Below, one piece after another: positions 18,567 through 25,338 of a stretch of DNA of 40,831 nt (the first letter of the stretch is position 1; every line of letters begins with the position of its first letter). This DNA is from Marinosulfonomonas sp. (GTDB taxonomy: Bacteria; Pseudomonadota; Alphaproteobacteria; Rhodobacterales; Rhodobacteraceae). Where the stretch lies: contig WFNH01000058.1 in assembly GCA_015488685.1 (NCBI GenBank), positions 1-40,831 of the forward strand, in the 5' to 3' direction. Made by a program: the position numbers and the translations under genes. Below the pieces are notes generated by a model that saw nothing but the letters and a program-made list of their open reading frames with translations, was not told the DNA's origin and did no database searches.

Positions 18567-18854
18567 CTAGAAGAATAACGCAGCGTTGTTCCGCAGGATG
18601 ATCCGCAGAACGATAATGGCCAGAAACGCCACCAGCGGGGCAAGGTCCAGCCCCGGCGTGGCCGGTAAAAACCGGCGGATGCGGGAATAAAGCGGCTCTA
18701 GCAGACGGTTCAACCCGTACCAGATTTGCGCGACCATTGGTTGACGCAGGTTCAACACCTGGAAATTGATCAGCCAGCTCATGATCACATGGGCCAGCAG
18801 GATGAACCAAGCAATATCAAGGATCAGATTCAGAATTTGGAAAAGCGAAGTCAT
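18567..18854 (-). CDS. YggT-family membrane protein
   Basis: A 95-residue YggT-family protein with two hydrophobic segments, about 8-28 and 66-86, joined by a conserved loop NLRQPMVAQIWYGLNRLLEPLYSRIRRFLP. Members are linked to membrane integrity, division or thylakoid/plastid organisation in different lineages, and no enzymatic activity is established. The recQ start lies 3 nt beyond its stop, so it probably heads a yggT-recQ-yaaA unit. The upstream 136 bp are divergent to the thioesterase-like gene. Confidence 0.9.
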   Translation of the reverse strand: MTSLFQILNLILDIAWFILLAHVIMSWLINFQVLNLRQPMVAQIWYGLNRLLEPLYSRIRRFLPATPGLDLAPLVAFLAIIVLRIILRNNAALFF

Positions 18855-18990
18855 TTGCAGCGGCCCTTATAAGCGTTTGTCGGATACCTAAGCATCAAGC
18901 AGGGATATGGCAAGCATTGTGCCGCCACGTTCAGCTTGACGCGGGGTCTTATTCCCCCACATTGCACCCAACATCACAAAGGAGCCGTTA

Positions 18991-19533
18991 ATGTATCCGT
19001 TTTTACGCATGGCCAAGGAACTGATTGTGCACCGGAATGCACCACCCCTGAAGATGGGCGAGGTGCATGTGTCCAATCACATCTGCTGGCCGTGGGATCT
19101 GGATTTCTGGTTCGAGCTGAACAACGGGCGCACCCTGACGCTGTATGATCTGGGGCGGATACCGCTGGCAAACCGCATGGGCCTGATCCGCGCAATCCGT
19201 AAAAACGGCTGGGGGCTGACGGTGGCGGGGACTTCGGTGCGCTACCGGCGGCGCGTGCGGATGTTCCAGCGGTTTCAGGTGCACAGTCGGGCGCTGGGCT
19301 GGGACAAGCGCTTTTTGTATCTGGAGCAATCCATCTGGACCCGCGGCCATTGCGCCAATCAAGCGCTTTATCGTACGGCTGTGACAGGACCGGACGGGAT
19401 AGTGAACCCCGCCAAAGTGGGTGTTGCGATGGGGGTTGGCGAAACCAGCCCGGAGTTGCCCGAATGGGTTCAGAACTGGATCAAGGCCGAGGATAGCCGC
19501 CCGTGGCCACCTGAAAATCTGGCCAAAACCTAA
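18991..19533 (+). CDS. Thioesterase-like protein (hot-dog fold, THEM6/4HBT-2 type)
   Basis: A 180-residue protein resembling the acyl-CoA thioesterase-like hot-dog proteins common in Rhodobacterales. The pattern HVSNHICWPWDLDFWFELNNGRTLTLYDLGR fits the hot-dog central helix region, where an Asp is usually catalytic. A beta-rich core (TVAGTSVRYRRRVRMFQRFQV) and LEQSIWTRGHCANQALYRTAV follow. A strong AAAGGAG ribosome binding site lies just upstream of the ATG. The substrate cannot be told. No close operon partner: the next gene starts 66 bp downstream behind its own plausible promoter. Confidence 0.75.
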   Translation: MYPFLRMAKELIVHRNAPPLKMGEVHVSNHICWPWDLDFWFELNNGRTLTLYDLGRIPLANRMGLIRAIRKNGWGLTVAGTSVRYRRRVRMFQRFQVHSRALGWDKRFLYLEQSIWTRGHCANQALYRTAVTGPDGIVNPAKVGVAMGVGETSPELPEWVQNWIKAEDSRPWPPENLAKT

Positions 19534-19541
19534 AGGTTTCC

Positions 19542-19570
19542 TTGCACTGACCCGCCTTTCCCTGTTCTAT
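19542..19570 (+). promoter_or_regulatory. Probable sigma-70 promoter before the MFS-mepA-phytase-like unit
   Basis: TTGCAC (19542-19547) and TTCTAT (19565-19570) are separated by exactly 17 bp, and the region ends 30 bp before the ATG of the transporter. It lies in the 66-bp gap after the thioesterase-like gene. No operator symmetry is obvious. Confidence 0.45.
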
Positions 19571-19599
19571 CGCAAAAAAACACACGGGGAGTGAGCGGT

Positions 19600-20970
19600 A
19601 TGGCCGAAGTTTCGCAGAAGAAACGGGTTTGGGGTTGGATGATGTTTGACTGGGCCAGCCAGCCCTACAACACATTGCTGCTGACCTTTATCTTTGGTCC
19701 TTATTTCGCGGAAATGGTCACAACAAACCTGATGGGCAGCGGTGTGCCCGAAGAACTGGCCAAGGCCAAGGCGCAGGCCTATTGGGGCTGGGGGCTGGCC
19801 ATTAGCGGGCTGATCATCGCCGTAACCGCGCCCATCCTCGGGGCCTTTGCGGACAGTTCCGGGCACAGGATGTCATGGATCAAACTGTTTTCGGTGTTCT
19901 ACATCGTCGGTGCATTCGGCCTGTGGTGGACGGCCCCCGACAGTTTCAGCATCATCTGGGCGCTGGTGTTTTTCGGGGTCGGGTTCATCGGTATGGAATT
20001 CACTACGATTTTCACCAATTCAATGCTGCCATCACTTGTCCCGCGCGAGGAAACAGGCAAGATTTCCGGCTCGGGCTTTGCGCTGGGATATTGGGGCGGT
20101 GTTCTTGCACTGGCCATCATGTTCCCGCTGTTTGTAGAAAACGCCAACGGGGTGACGTTACTGGGGAACCCGCCACTGCTGGGGCTGGATGGCACAACCC
20201 GCGAAGGCACGCGGCTGGTCGGCCCGTTTGTGGCTGTCTGGTTTATCATCGGCATGATCCCGTTTTTTCTGTGGGTGCGGGAAAAACCCGCCGATGTGCA
20301 GATCGAGGGCAATACCCGTGATGCCCTGAGCGGGCTGTGGCAAACCATCAAATCCCTGCCCAAACGCACCAGCATGTTCGCCTTTTTAACCTCGAGCCTG
20401 TTTTACCGTGACGCGCTGAACGGCCTGTACGGGTTCGGTGCGATATACGCCAAGGGCGTGTTGGACTGGACCATTATCCTGATCGGGGTTTTCGGGGTAA
20501 TTTCGGCAATTACAGCCGCCATTTTTGCCTGGATCGGCGGCATTCTGGACAAGAAATACGGACCCAAACCCGTGCTGGTCGGCACAATTCTGGCGCTGAT
20601 CACTGTTTGTATAATTGTGGTGTCGATGACCCGTGAATCGCTGTTCGGCTTCGCCTTTGCGCCTGACTCGCAAATGCCGGACATCATCTTTTTCATATGT
20701 GGCGGCGTCATTGGCGCGGCTGGCGGGATGCTTCAGGCCAGTTCCCGCACCATGATGGTGCGCCACGCCGATCCCGAACGCCCGACCGAAGCCTTTGGTC
20801 TATATGCCCTTTCAGGCAAGACAACAGCGTTTCTGGCACCCGCATTGATCGCACTGGTTTCCGAAGTCAGCGGCAATCAGCGGATCGGTATCACACCGCT
20901 GATTTTCCTGTTCGGCGTTGGTCTGGTTCTGCTAGTCTGGGTCAAACCCCAAGGAGATCACGGCGCATGA
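19600..20970 (+). CDS. UMF1/Atg22-type major facilitator transporter
   Basis: A 456-residue inner-membrane protein with about 12 hydrophobic segments. The N-terminal motif WGWMMFDWASQPYNTLLLTFIFGPYF and GAFADSSGHRMSWIK are characteristic of the UMF1 (Atg22-like) MFS family, whose yeast members export vacuolar amino acids. The bacterial substrate is unknown. The ATG at 19600 is preferred over an in-frame GTG at 19591, because GGGGAG (19586-19591) then gives a normal ribosome binding site distance. The stop overlaps the mepA start (ATGA), so translation is coupled to a murein endopeptidase. A role in taking up or releasing wall-derived compounds is conceivable but unsupported. Confidence 0.85.
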   Translation: MAEVSQKKRVWGWMMFDWASQPYNTLLLTFIFGPYFAEMVTTNLMGSGVPEELAKAKAQAYWGWGLAISGLIIAVTAPILGAFADSSGHRMSWIKLFSVFYIVGAFGLWWTAPDSFSIIWALVFFGVGFIGMEFTTIFTNSMLPSLVPREETGKISGSGFALGYWGGVLALAIMFPLFVENANGVTLLGNPPLLGLDGTTREGTRLVGPFVAVWFIIGMIPFFLWVREKPADVQIEGNTRDALSGLWQTIKSLPKRTSMFAFLTSSLFYRDALNGLYGFGAIYAKGVLDWTIILIGVFGVISAITAAIFAWIGGILDKKYGPKPVLVGTILALITVCIIVVSMTRESLFGFAFAPDSQMPDIIFFICGGVIGAAGGMLQASSRTMMVRHADPERPTEAFGLYALSGKTTAFLAPALIALVSEVSGNQRIGITPLIFLFGVGLVLLVWVKPQGDHGA

Positions 20971-21830
20971 AGTTCCGGTTGTTAACGATTGTCATTCTTG
21001 CCCTTGGTATGGCACTGCCCGCCACAGCCAAGCCATTAGCAAAACAGTTGTTCGGCGCACAAAGGCAGGGATCGGCCCAAACCCCCGCCCCCTATGGCAG
21101 CTACGCCAAAGGCTGTCTGGCAGGCGGCATTCAACTGCCCCATACCGGCCCGACGTGGCTGGAAATGCGGGTGGCACGGAACCGCAACTGGGGGCACCCC
21201 GAACTGATTGATTTTATCAAACGCCTCAGCCGCAAGGCATCGCGAATGCGCGGCGCCAAAGGGATTTACCTTAGCGATATGTCACAACCACGCGGTGGCC
21301 CAATGCTGTCGGGGCACCGCTCGCACCAGATCGGGCTGGACGCGGATATCTGGCTGATGCCCGCCACCAACATGAATCTGTCGGTGCAACAACGCGCCAA
21401 CCTGTCCGCCGTTTCCTATCGCCGCGCCAAGGGTGCCTTTGTGAACAGCAAATGGGGCCGGTTCCAGCACAATATCATCAAAGCTGCGGCACAAGACCCG
21501 CGTGTCGCACGGATATTCATCTTTCCCGGCGCCAAGGTGCAGATGTGCAAGGATGAAAAAGGCGACCGGCGCTGGCTGCGCAAGGTGCGCCCGTGGTGGG
21601 GCCACCATTACCATTTCCACGTCCGTCTGAAATGCCCCAAGGGCGCGCGCGGCTGTGTCAATCAGGCCCCGCCCCCGCCCGGTGATGGCTGCAAAGAAGC
21701 ACAGGGCTGGGTGGATCGCATCCTGAACCCGCCGCCGCTCAACCCGAATGCACCACCCCCGAAACCACGGCGTGAATATGTTTTGTCTGATCTACCCAAA
21801 CAATGCCGCACCGTTTTAGAGTCGCGCTGA
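20967..21830 (+). CDS. mepA: Penicillin-insensitive murein endopeptidase MepA
   Basis: A periplasmic zinc metallopeptidase (M74 family) that cleaves peptide cross-links in peptidoglycan. The 287-residue protein begins with a signal peptide ending ALPATA. The zinc ligands and catalytic region are seen in [17 protein letters not shown] and the [11 protein letters not shown] motif, with [10 protein letters not shown] between them. Cysteines in CPKGARGC and the C-terminal region fit the family's disulfides, and a proline-rich stretch (about 240-270) precedes the C-terminus. The ATG at 20967 overlaps the transporter stop, and an AAGGAGAT ribosome binding site lies 8 nt before it; the frame is open further upstream only as an overlap. 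The last 28 nt overlap the next gene. Confidence 0.94.
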   Translation: MKFRLLTIVILALGMALPATAKPLAKQLFGAQRQGSAQTPAPYGSYAKGCLAGGIQLPHTGPTWLEMRVARNRNWGHPELIDFIKRLSRKASRMRGAKGIYLSDMSQPRGGPMLSGHRSHQIGLDADIWLMPATNMNLSVQQRANLSAVSYRRAKGAFVNSKWGRFQHNIIKAAAQDPRVARIFIFPGAKVQMCKDEKGDRRWLRKVRPWWGHHYHFHVRLKCPKGARGCVNQAPPPPGDGCKEAQGWVDRILNPPPLNPNAPPPKPRREYVLSDLPKQCRTVLESR

Positions 21831-22687
21831 TTGGCCTGCTGTTTGCCGCACTACCGGCAAGCAGCATCACCGCCCAATCCGCCGAATACATCAGCAGCTA
21901 TACATGGCCTGCCCCCACCCCCAGAACCGGTGGGTTTTCGGCGCTTGAGGTTTCCAAGGATGGACAGAAATTCACAGCCATCAGCGATCTTGGAGTAATC
22001 GCAACCGGTCAACTGCATCGCAAAGATGGCTTGATATCCGGCGTCACTGCGACACAGTTCAAATTGAAGAATACCGACAATGGCAAACTCTCGCCCTTCA
22101 ATTCCGATGCCGAAGGGCTGGCAACCCGCAATGATGGCCGCCTTTACGTATCATTCGAGCGCTACCACCGCATCTGGACCTACAACCGCCCCGACGGTCA
22201 GGCCGCATGGATCCCCCGCCACCCCGATTTTGGCAAAATGGATGTTAACGGCGGCATGGAGGCATTGGCCATCGGGCCGGACGGCGCACTCTATACGATG
22301 GCCGAAGGGTCTAGCAATCTGACCACCCCCTTTACCGTCTATCGCTATCGTAACGGCACATGGACCACACCGTTCAGCATCCCCCGCATCGGAACGTTCC
22401 TGCCGGTCGGGGCCGATTTTGGACCGGACGGAAACCTGTATCTGCTGGAGCGCAAACTGCGCAGCGTTTTCGGCTTTGAAACCCGCGTGCGCCGGTTCAC
22501 CATTTCGGGTGATGCAATTACAGACGAGGTAACCCTGCTAACCACCCCCGCCGGCACCCATGACAATCTGGAAGGGCTGTCTGTCTGGCGTGATACGCAG
22601 GGCGATATCCGGCTGACCATGGTGTCGGACAACAACCTGAACGCCTTGCAACGCACCGAATTCGTCGAATACCGGATCAAGGAATAG
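21803..22687 (+). CDS. Secreted phytase-like esterase-domain protein
   Basis: A 294-residue exported protein of the esterase-like phytase family (PF13449-type beta-propeller). A signal peptide covers about 1-24 (ends SSITA). Repeated blade-like motifs follow, such as [58 protein letters not shown] and [22 protein letters not shown]. These alternate glycine-turn and acidic loops that could bind calcium. The enzymatic activity is not established for these proteins. The start lies 28 nt inside the end of mepA, so expression depends on the mepA message. It ends 85 bp before the queuosine-precursor transporter. Confidence 0.82.
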   Translation: MPHRFRVALIGLLFAALPASSITAQSAEYISSYTWPAPTPRTGGFSALEVSKDGQKFTAISDLGVIATGQLHRKDGLISGVTATQFKLKNTDNGKLSPFNSDAEGLATRNDGRLYVSFERYHRIWTYNRPDGQAAWIPRHPDFGKMDVNGGMEALAIGPDGALYTMAEGSSNLTTPFTVYRYRNGTWTTPFSIPRIGTFLPVGADFGPDGNLYLLERKLRSVFGFETRVRRFTISGDAITDEVTLLTTPAGTHDNLEGLSVWRDTQGDIRLTMVSDNNLNALQRTEFVEYRIKE

Positions 22688-22713
22688 CTTGCCAAGTTTG
22701 GCCATAGGCGTTA

Positions 22714-22743
22714 GGACGCGGCGTCCCTTCGGGGGCCGAGTCT
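22714..22743 (+). promoter_or_regulatory. UUCG-capped hairpin in the leader of the queuosine-precursor transporter
   Basis: The 85-nt leader holds a stable hairpin. CGGC and CCC pair with GGG and GCCG around a C(TTCG)G tetraloop (22727-22732), with a small bulge and an additional outer GAC/GTC helix. An alternative 4-bp pairing GGAC/GTCC within the 5' arm competes with it. The A-rich stretch before the ATG has only a weak ribosome binding site. It could be a control element or simply a terminator-like hairpin for the preceding unit, but no T-tract follows. It does not match the preQ1 riboswitch patterns I know. Confidence 0.4.
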
Positions 22744-22772
22744 CCGCAACCTTGTAAAACGGAAATAACAAA

Positions 22773-23393
22773 ATGACCCGCATCCTACCTGGCGTGATCG
22801 CCATGGCCGCCATTGTCGTGGCTTCAAACATCCTTGTGCAGCACCTGTTCGGCCAATGGCTGACGTGGGGCGCGTTCACCTACCCCTTTGCCTTTCTGGT
22901 CACTGACGTGATGAACCGCGTTTACGGAGTAACGGCCGCCCGCAAGGTGGTGTTTGCAGGGTTTGTGGTGGGCGTTATCTGCTCGTTGATCGGCACACAG
23001 ATCATGGGGGAATTCGGGCCACTGGTGACATGGCGCATTGCAATCGGATCGGGCATCGCATTCCTGACCGCGCAAATGATGGATGTGGCCATTTTTGATC
23101 GCCTGCGCCGTGGCGCATGGTGGCGGGCACCGCTGGCCTCAACGCTGGTTGGTTCCTGCCTTGATACCGTGCTGTTCTTTACCATCGCCTTTTCCACCCA
23201 ACTGGCATTTATCGAGCCAACCAACGACGTGTCATGGGCAAACGAAGTCCTGCCGCTGCTGGGCGTTGGCCCGCAAGTGCCGCTATGGGTGTCTTTGGCG
23301 CTGGCCGACTGGATGGTAAAATTGTCGCTGGCCCTGATCGCGCTGATACCTTTTCGCGCTATTGTCACAAGAATTTCACCAGATGTTGCGTAA
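22773..23393 (+). CDS. Queuosine precursor transporter (YhhQ/VUT family)
   Basis: A 206-residue inner-membrane protein with about six hydrophobic segments, matching the YhhQ (COG1738, vitamin-uptake-transporter-like) family that imports queuosine precursors such as preQ0/preQ1. Family motifs visible are WGAFTYPFAFLVTDVMNRVYG near residue 30-50, the central SLIGTQIMGEFG loop, and FDRLRRGAWWRAPLASTLVGSCLDTVLFF in the second half. The length is normal. It has its own structured leader and is followed by the arfB leader region. No queuosine biosynthesis genes are in the window, so the organism may salvage the precursor or make it elsewhere. Confidence 0.9.
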   Translation: MTRILPGVIAMAAIVVASNILVQHLFGQWLTWGAFTYPFAFLVTDVMNRVYGVTAARKVVFAGFVVGVICSLIGTQIMGEFGPLVTWRIAIGSGIAFLTAQMMDVAIFDRLRRGAWWRAPLASTLVGSCLDTVLFFTIAFSTQLAFIEPTNDVSWANEVLPLLGVGPQVPLWVSLALADWMVKLSLALIALIPFRAIVTRISPDVA

Positions 23394-23461
23394 AACCTTT
23401 TGACATATGCAAAATCTGTGGCACCATCGGGATGTTATCAACATTCAGAAAGGAGGTGCCT

Positions 23462-23518
23462 ATGTCTATTGGGATTCAGGAGCAACTGGTGAGGATTACG
23501 TGCGAGGTGAGGATTTAG
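23462..23518 (+). CDS. 18-residue leader peptide with very strong ribosome binding site
   Basis: ATG at 23462 is preceded by AAAGGAGGTG (23449-23458), almost a full complement of the 16S rRNA 3' end and the strongest such site I noticed in the window. The predicted product is MSIGIQEQLVRITCEVRI, with no run of one amino acid and no hydrophobic span. The stretch GGTGAGGATT occurs twice (23488-23497 and 23506-23515), in frame, both times encoding VRI. The stop codon merges into a G5/C5 hairpin. It is too short to judge by composition; the ribosome binding site and its place before a terminator are the support. It is likely a regulatory leader peptide rather than a functional protein. Confidence 0.5.
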   Translation: MSIGIQEQLVRITCEVRI

Positions 23519-23590
23519 GGGGCAACCCCCTTGGATAATCATCTGGCTTCGGGTGCCATTTGCCCCGCTTGCCACCTCCAATTCTCGAGA

Positions 23591-23625
23591 GGAGCCTCTG
23601 CGAAAGCCGCAGAGGCTCTTTCCGT
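23591..23625 (+). terminator. Strong intrinsic terminator before arfB
   Basis: GAGCCTCTGCG (23592-23602), loop AAAGC, and CGCAGAGGCTC (23608-23618) form an 11-bp GC-rich stem followed by TTTCCGTTT. It ends about 30 nt before the arfB ATG on the same strand. It must therefore either terminate the upstream leader or small RNA, with arfB having a promoter hidden within about 30 nt, or be read through in a regulated way. Confidence 0.8.
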
Positions 23626-23653
23626 TTCTGGCAAGCTGTCCTAGTGTTCCGAT

Positions 23654-24076
23654 ATGTTACGGATCAACGACGACATAACACTGGCCGATTGGGAGCTAAA
23701 CGAGAGTTTCACCCGTTCCTCCGGCCCCGGCGGGCAGAATGTGAACAAGGTGGCAACGGCGGTTGAACTGCGGTTCGAGGCCCAACGCAGCCCCAACCTG
23801 ACTGGGGCCGTCAAGGCGCGTCTGAATCGGCTGTCCGGTCGGCGCTGGACGCTGGACGGGGCGATCGTGATACGGGTCGAGGACACCCGCAGTCAGGCCC
23901 GCAACCGCGAAATTGCGCGGGAAAGGCTGGTGGAATTGATCGAAAAAGCATTGCATGTGCCCAAACGGCGGATCAAAACACGACCAACGCTGGCCTCGAA
24001 ACGGCGGCGGGTCGAAGGCAAGGTAAAACGCGGACAGGTCAAGGCGCTGCGCGGCAAGGTAAAGGGCGACGAATGA
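23654..24076 (+). CDS. arfB: Alternative ribosome-rescue factor ArfB (YaeJ, peptidyl-tRNA hydrolase)
   Basis: A 140-residue release-factor-like hydrolase that frees ribosomes stalled on messages lacking a stop codon. The GGQ catalytic motif is at G26-G27-Q28 in SSGPGGQNVNKV. The globular domain ends near residue 100, and a linker leads to a basic tail (KRRRVEGKVKRGQVKALRGKVKG) of the kind that inserts into the empty mRNA channel of stalled ribosomes. No stop-codon-recognition domain is present, so it is not a decoding release factor. The start has a poor ribosome binding site, unlike the leader peptide upstream. Its stop overlaps the next start (ATGA), coupling it to the aminotransferase. Confidence 0.93.
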   Translation: MLRINDDITLADWELNESFTRSSGPGGQNVNKVATAVELRFEAQRSPNLTGAVKARLNRLSGRRWTLDGAIVIRVEDTRSQARNREIARERLVELIEKALHVPKRRIKTRPTLASKRRRVEGKVKRGQVKALRGKVKGDE

Positions 24077-25338
24077 ATTTGATTGAACGGCGCAAGCGAT
24101 TGTTGGGGCGTCATGTCACCACATTTTATGACGAACCCTTCGCGCCCGTTCGGGGCGAGGGTGTGTGGCTGTATGATGCAGATGGGCGGCGCTATCTGGA
24201 CTGCTATAACAACGTGCCGCATGTGGGGCATTGCCACCCAAAGGTGGTTGACGCCATCGCCCGTCAGGCCGCCGCGCTGAACGTGCATACGCGCTATGTA
24301 CATGGCGGGGTGGTGGAATATGGTGAACGGCTGACAGCAAAATTCAGGCATGATTTAACGTCAATGATCATGGTCAATTCCGGTTCCGAAGCCAACGATG
24401 TTGCCCTGCGGATGGCGCAGGCGGTGACAGGCAAAACCGGCATCATCGGCACCGACAACACCTATCACGGCAACACCGCTGCGGTCAGCCAGTTGAACGC
24501 TAAAAAGGTGCCTGTCGGGGGCTATGCGGATCACGTTCGCCAAGTGCCCGCACCGGATAACCTGCGGCCCGTGGGGGGTACCCGCGCAGGGCAAGCCGAG
24601 GCGTTTTGCGCTGGAATAGAGACTGCTATTGCCGAATTGGAGGCCACTGGCCACGGTGTTTGCGCCCTGATCATCTGCCCCTATTTCGCCAACGAGGGCT
24701 TCCCCACGCTGGAACGCGGTTTTCTGGACCGCGCCATTGCTGCGGTGCGCAAGGTCGGTGGCTTGATCATTTCGGACGAGGTTCAACCGGGTTTCGGTCG
24801 GCTGGGCAGTCACTGGTGGGGGCATGAACGGTTGGGCTTTGCGCCGGACATTGTGACACTGGGCAAACCCATGGCCAACGGGCATCCGGTGGCGGCGACG
24901 GTAACACGGCCCGATGTGTTAGAAGCTTTTCAGGACGTGTTCAAATACTTCAACACCTTCGGCGGCAATCCGGTCAGCGCGGCGGCGGCGATGGCTACGT
25001 TCGAGGTGATCGAGGACGAAGGGCTGGTTGATAACGCCCGTGATGTGGGCGCGTATGCGCTGGAACAATTGCAAGCGCTGATCGGAAAATACGACGTGAT
25101 TGCCGATGTGCGCGGCGCGGGGCTGTTTTTCGGGGTGGAACTGATGCAGGACGATCAACCGGCCAGTGATCTGGCCCTGCAGATGGTGAATGAAATGCGC
25201 CAACGCGGGGTGTTGCTTAGCACTGTTGGGCGGTTCGAGAATGCCCTGAAAATCCGCCCGCCTTGCGTGTTTTCCCGTGATAATGTCGATCTGTTGATGT
25301 CGGTGATGGATGATGCCTTTGCGGCGGTGCTTAAATGA
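24073..25338 (+). CDS. Class III PLP enzyme, AGXT2-like phospho-lyase/aminotransferase
   Basis: A 421-residue fold-type I PLP enzyme of aminotransferase class III. The PLP-binding lysine is K265 in TLGKPMANGHP; the spacing and the GHP that follows are typical of the AGXT2L group. The cofactor-phosphate motif NSGSEAND and the ISDEVQPGFGR motif with the pyridine-nitrogen Asp are present. In animals this group includes ethanolamine-phosphate phospho-lyase and 5-phosphohydroxylysine phospho-lyase. The following gene is an APH-type kinase, so a kinase plus phospho-lyase pathway on an amino alcohol or hydroxy amino acid is plausible. It is joined by 4-nt ATGA overlaps to arfB before it and the kinase after it. 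Confidence 0.85.
   Translation: MNLIERRKRLLGRHVTTFYDEPFAPVRGEGVWLYDADGRRYLDCYNNVPHVGHCHPKVVDAIARQAAALNVHTRYVHGGVVEYGERLTAKFRHDLTSMIMVNSGSEANDVALRMAQAVTGKTGIIGTDNTYHGNTAAVSQLNAKKVPVGGYADHVRQVPAPDNLRPVGGTRAGQAEAFCAGIETAIAELEATGHGVCALIICPYFANEGFPTLERGFLDRAIAAVRKVGGLIISDEVQPGFGRLGSHWWGHERLGFAPDIVTLGKPMANGHPVAATVTRPDVLEAFQDVFKYFNTFGGNPVSAAAAMATFEVIEDEGLVDNARDVGAYALEQLQALIGKYDVIADVRGAGLFFGVELMQDDQPASDLALQMVNEMRQRGVLLSTVGRFENALKIRPPCVFSRDNVDLLMSVMDDAFAAVLK

Larger units (their letters stand above)
23400..23653 (+). promoter_or_regulatory. Candidate attenuator leader upstream of the arfB operon
   Basis: The 260-nt gap before arfB carries a short reading frame (23462-23518) and four segments that can pair in mutually exclusive ways. 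GGCACC (23420-23425) can pair with GGTGCC of the ribosome binding site (23455-23460) or, with one more base, with GGTGCCA (23552-23558). The site's GGAGGTG (23452-23458) can also pair with CACCTCC (23573-23579). A GGGGG-CAA-CCCCC hairpin follows the stop codon, and a strong intrinsic terminator ends 30 nt before arfB. TTGACA at 23400 could be a -35, but no convincing -10 is at the right distance. The layout is that of a translation-sensing leader or of a small RNA; which one is open. Confidence 0.5.

Noticed and set aside
18936-18964. Promoter with TTGACG before the thioesterase-like gene
   Set aside because: The -35 is good but the hexamer 17 bp downstream (ACATTG) is poor, so it is not listed as a feature.
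22688-22772. preQ1 riboswitch before the queuosine-precursor transporter
   Set aside because: The hairpin loop and A-rich tail do not fit the preQ1 class patterns I know; described only as a structured leader.
23400-23428. Sigma-70 promoter for the arfB leader
   Set aside because: TTGACA is present at 23400-23405 but nothing like TATAAT lies 16-19 nt downstream.
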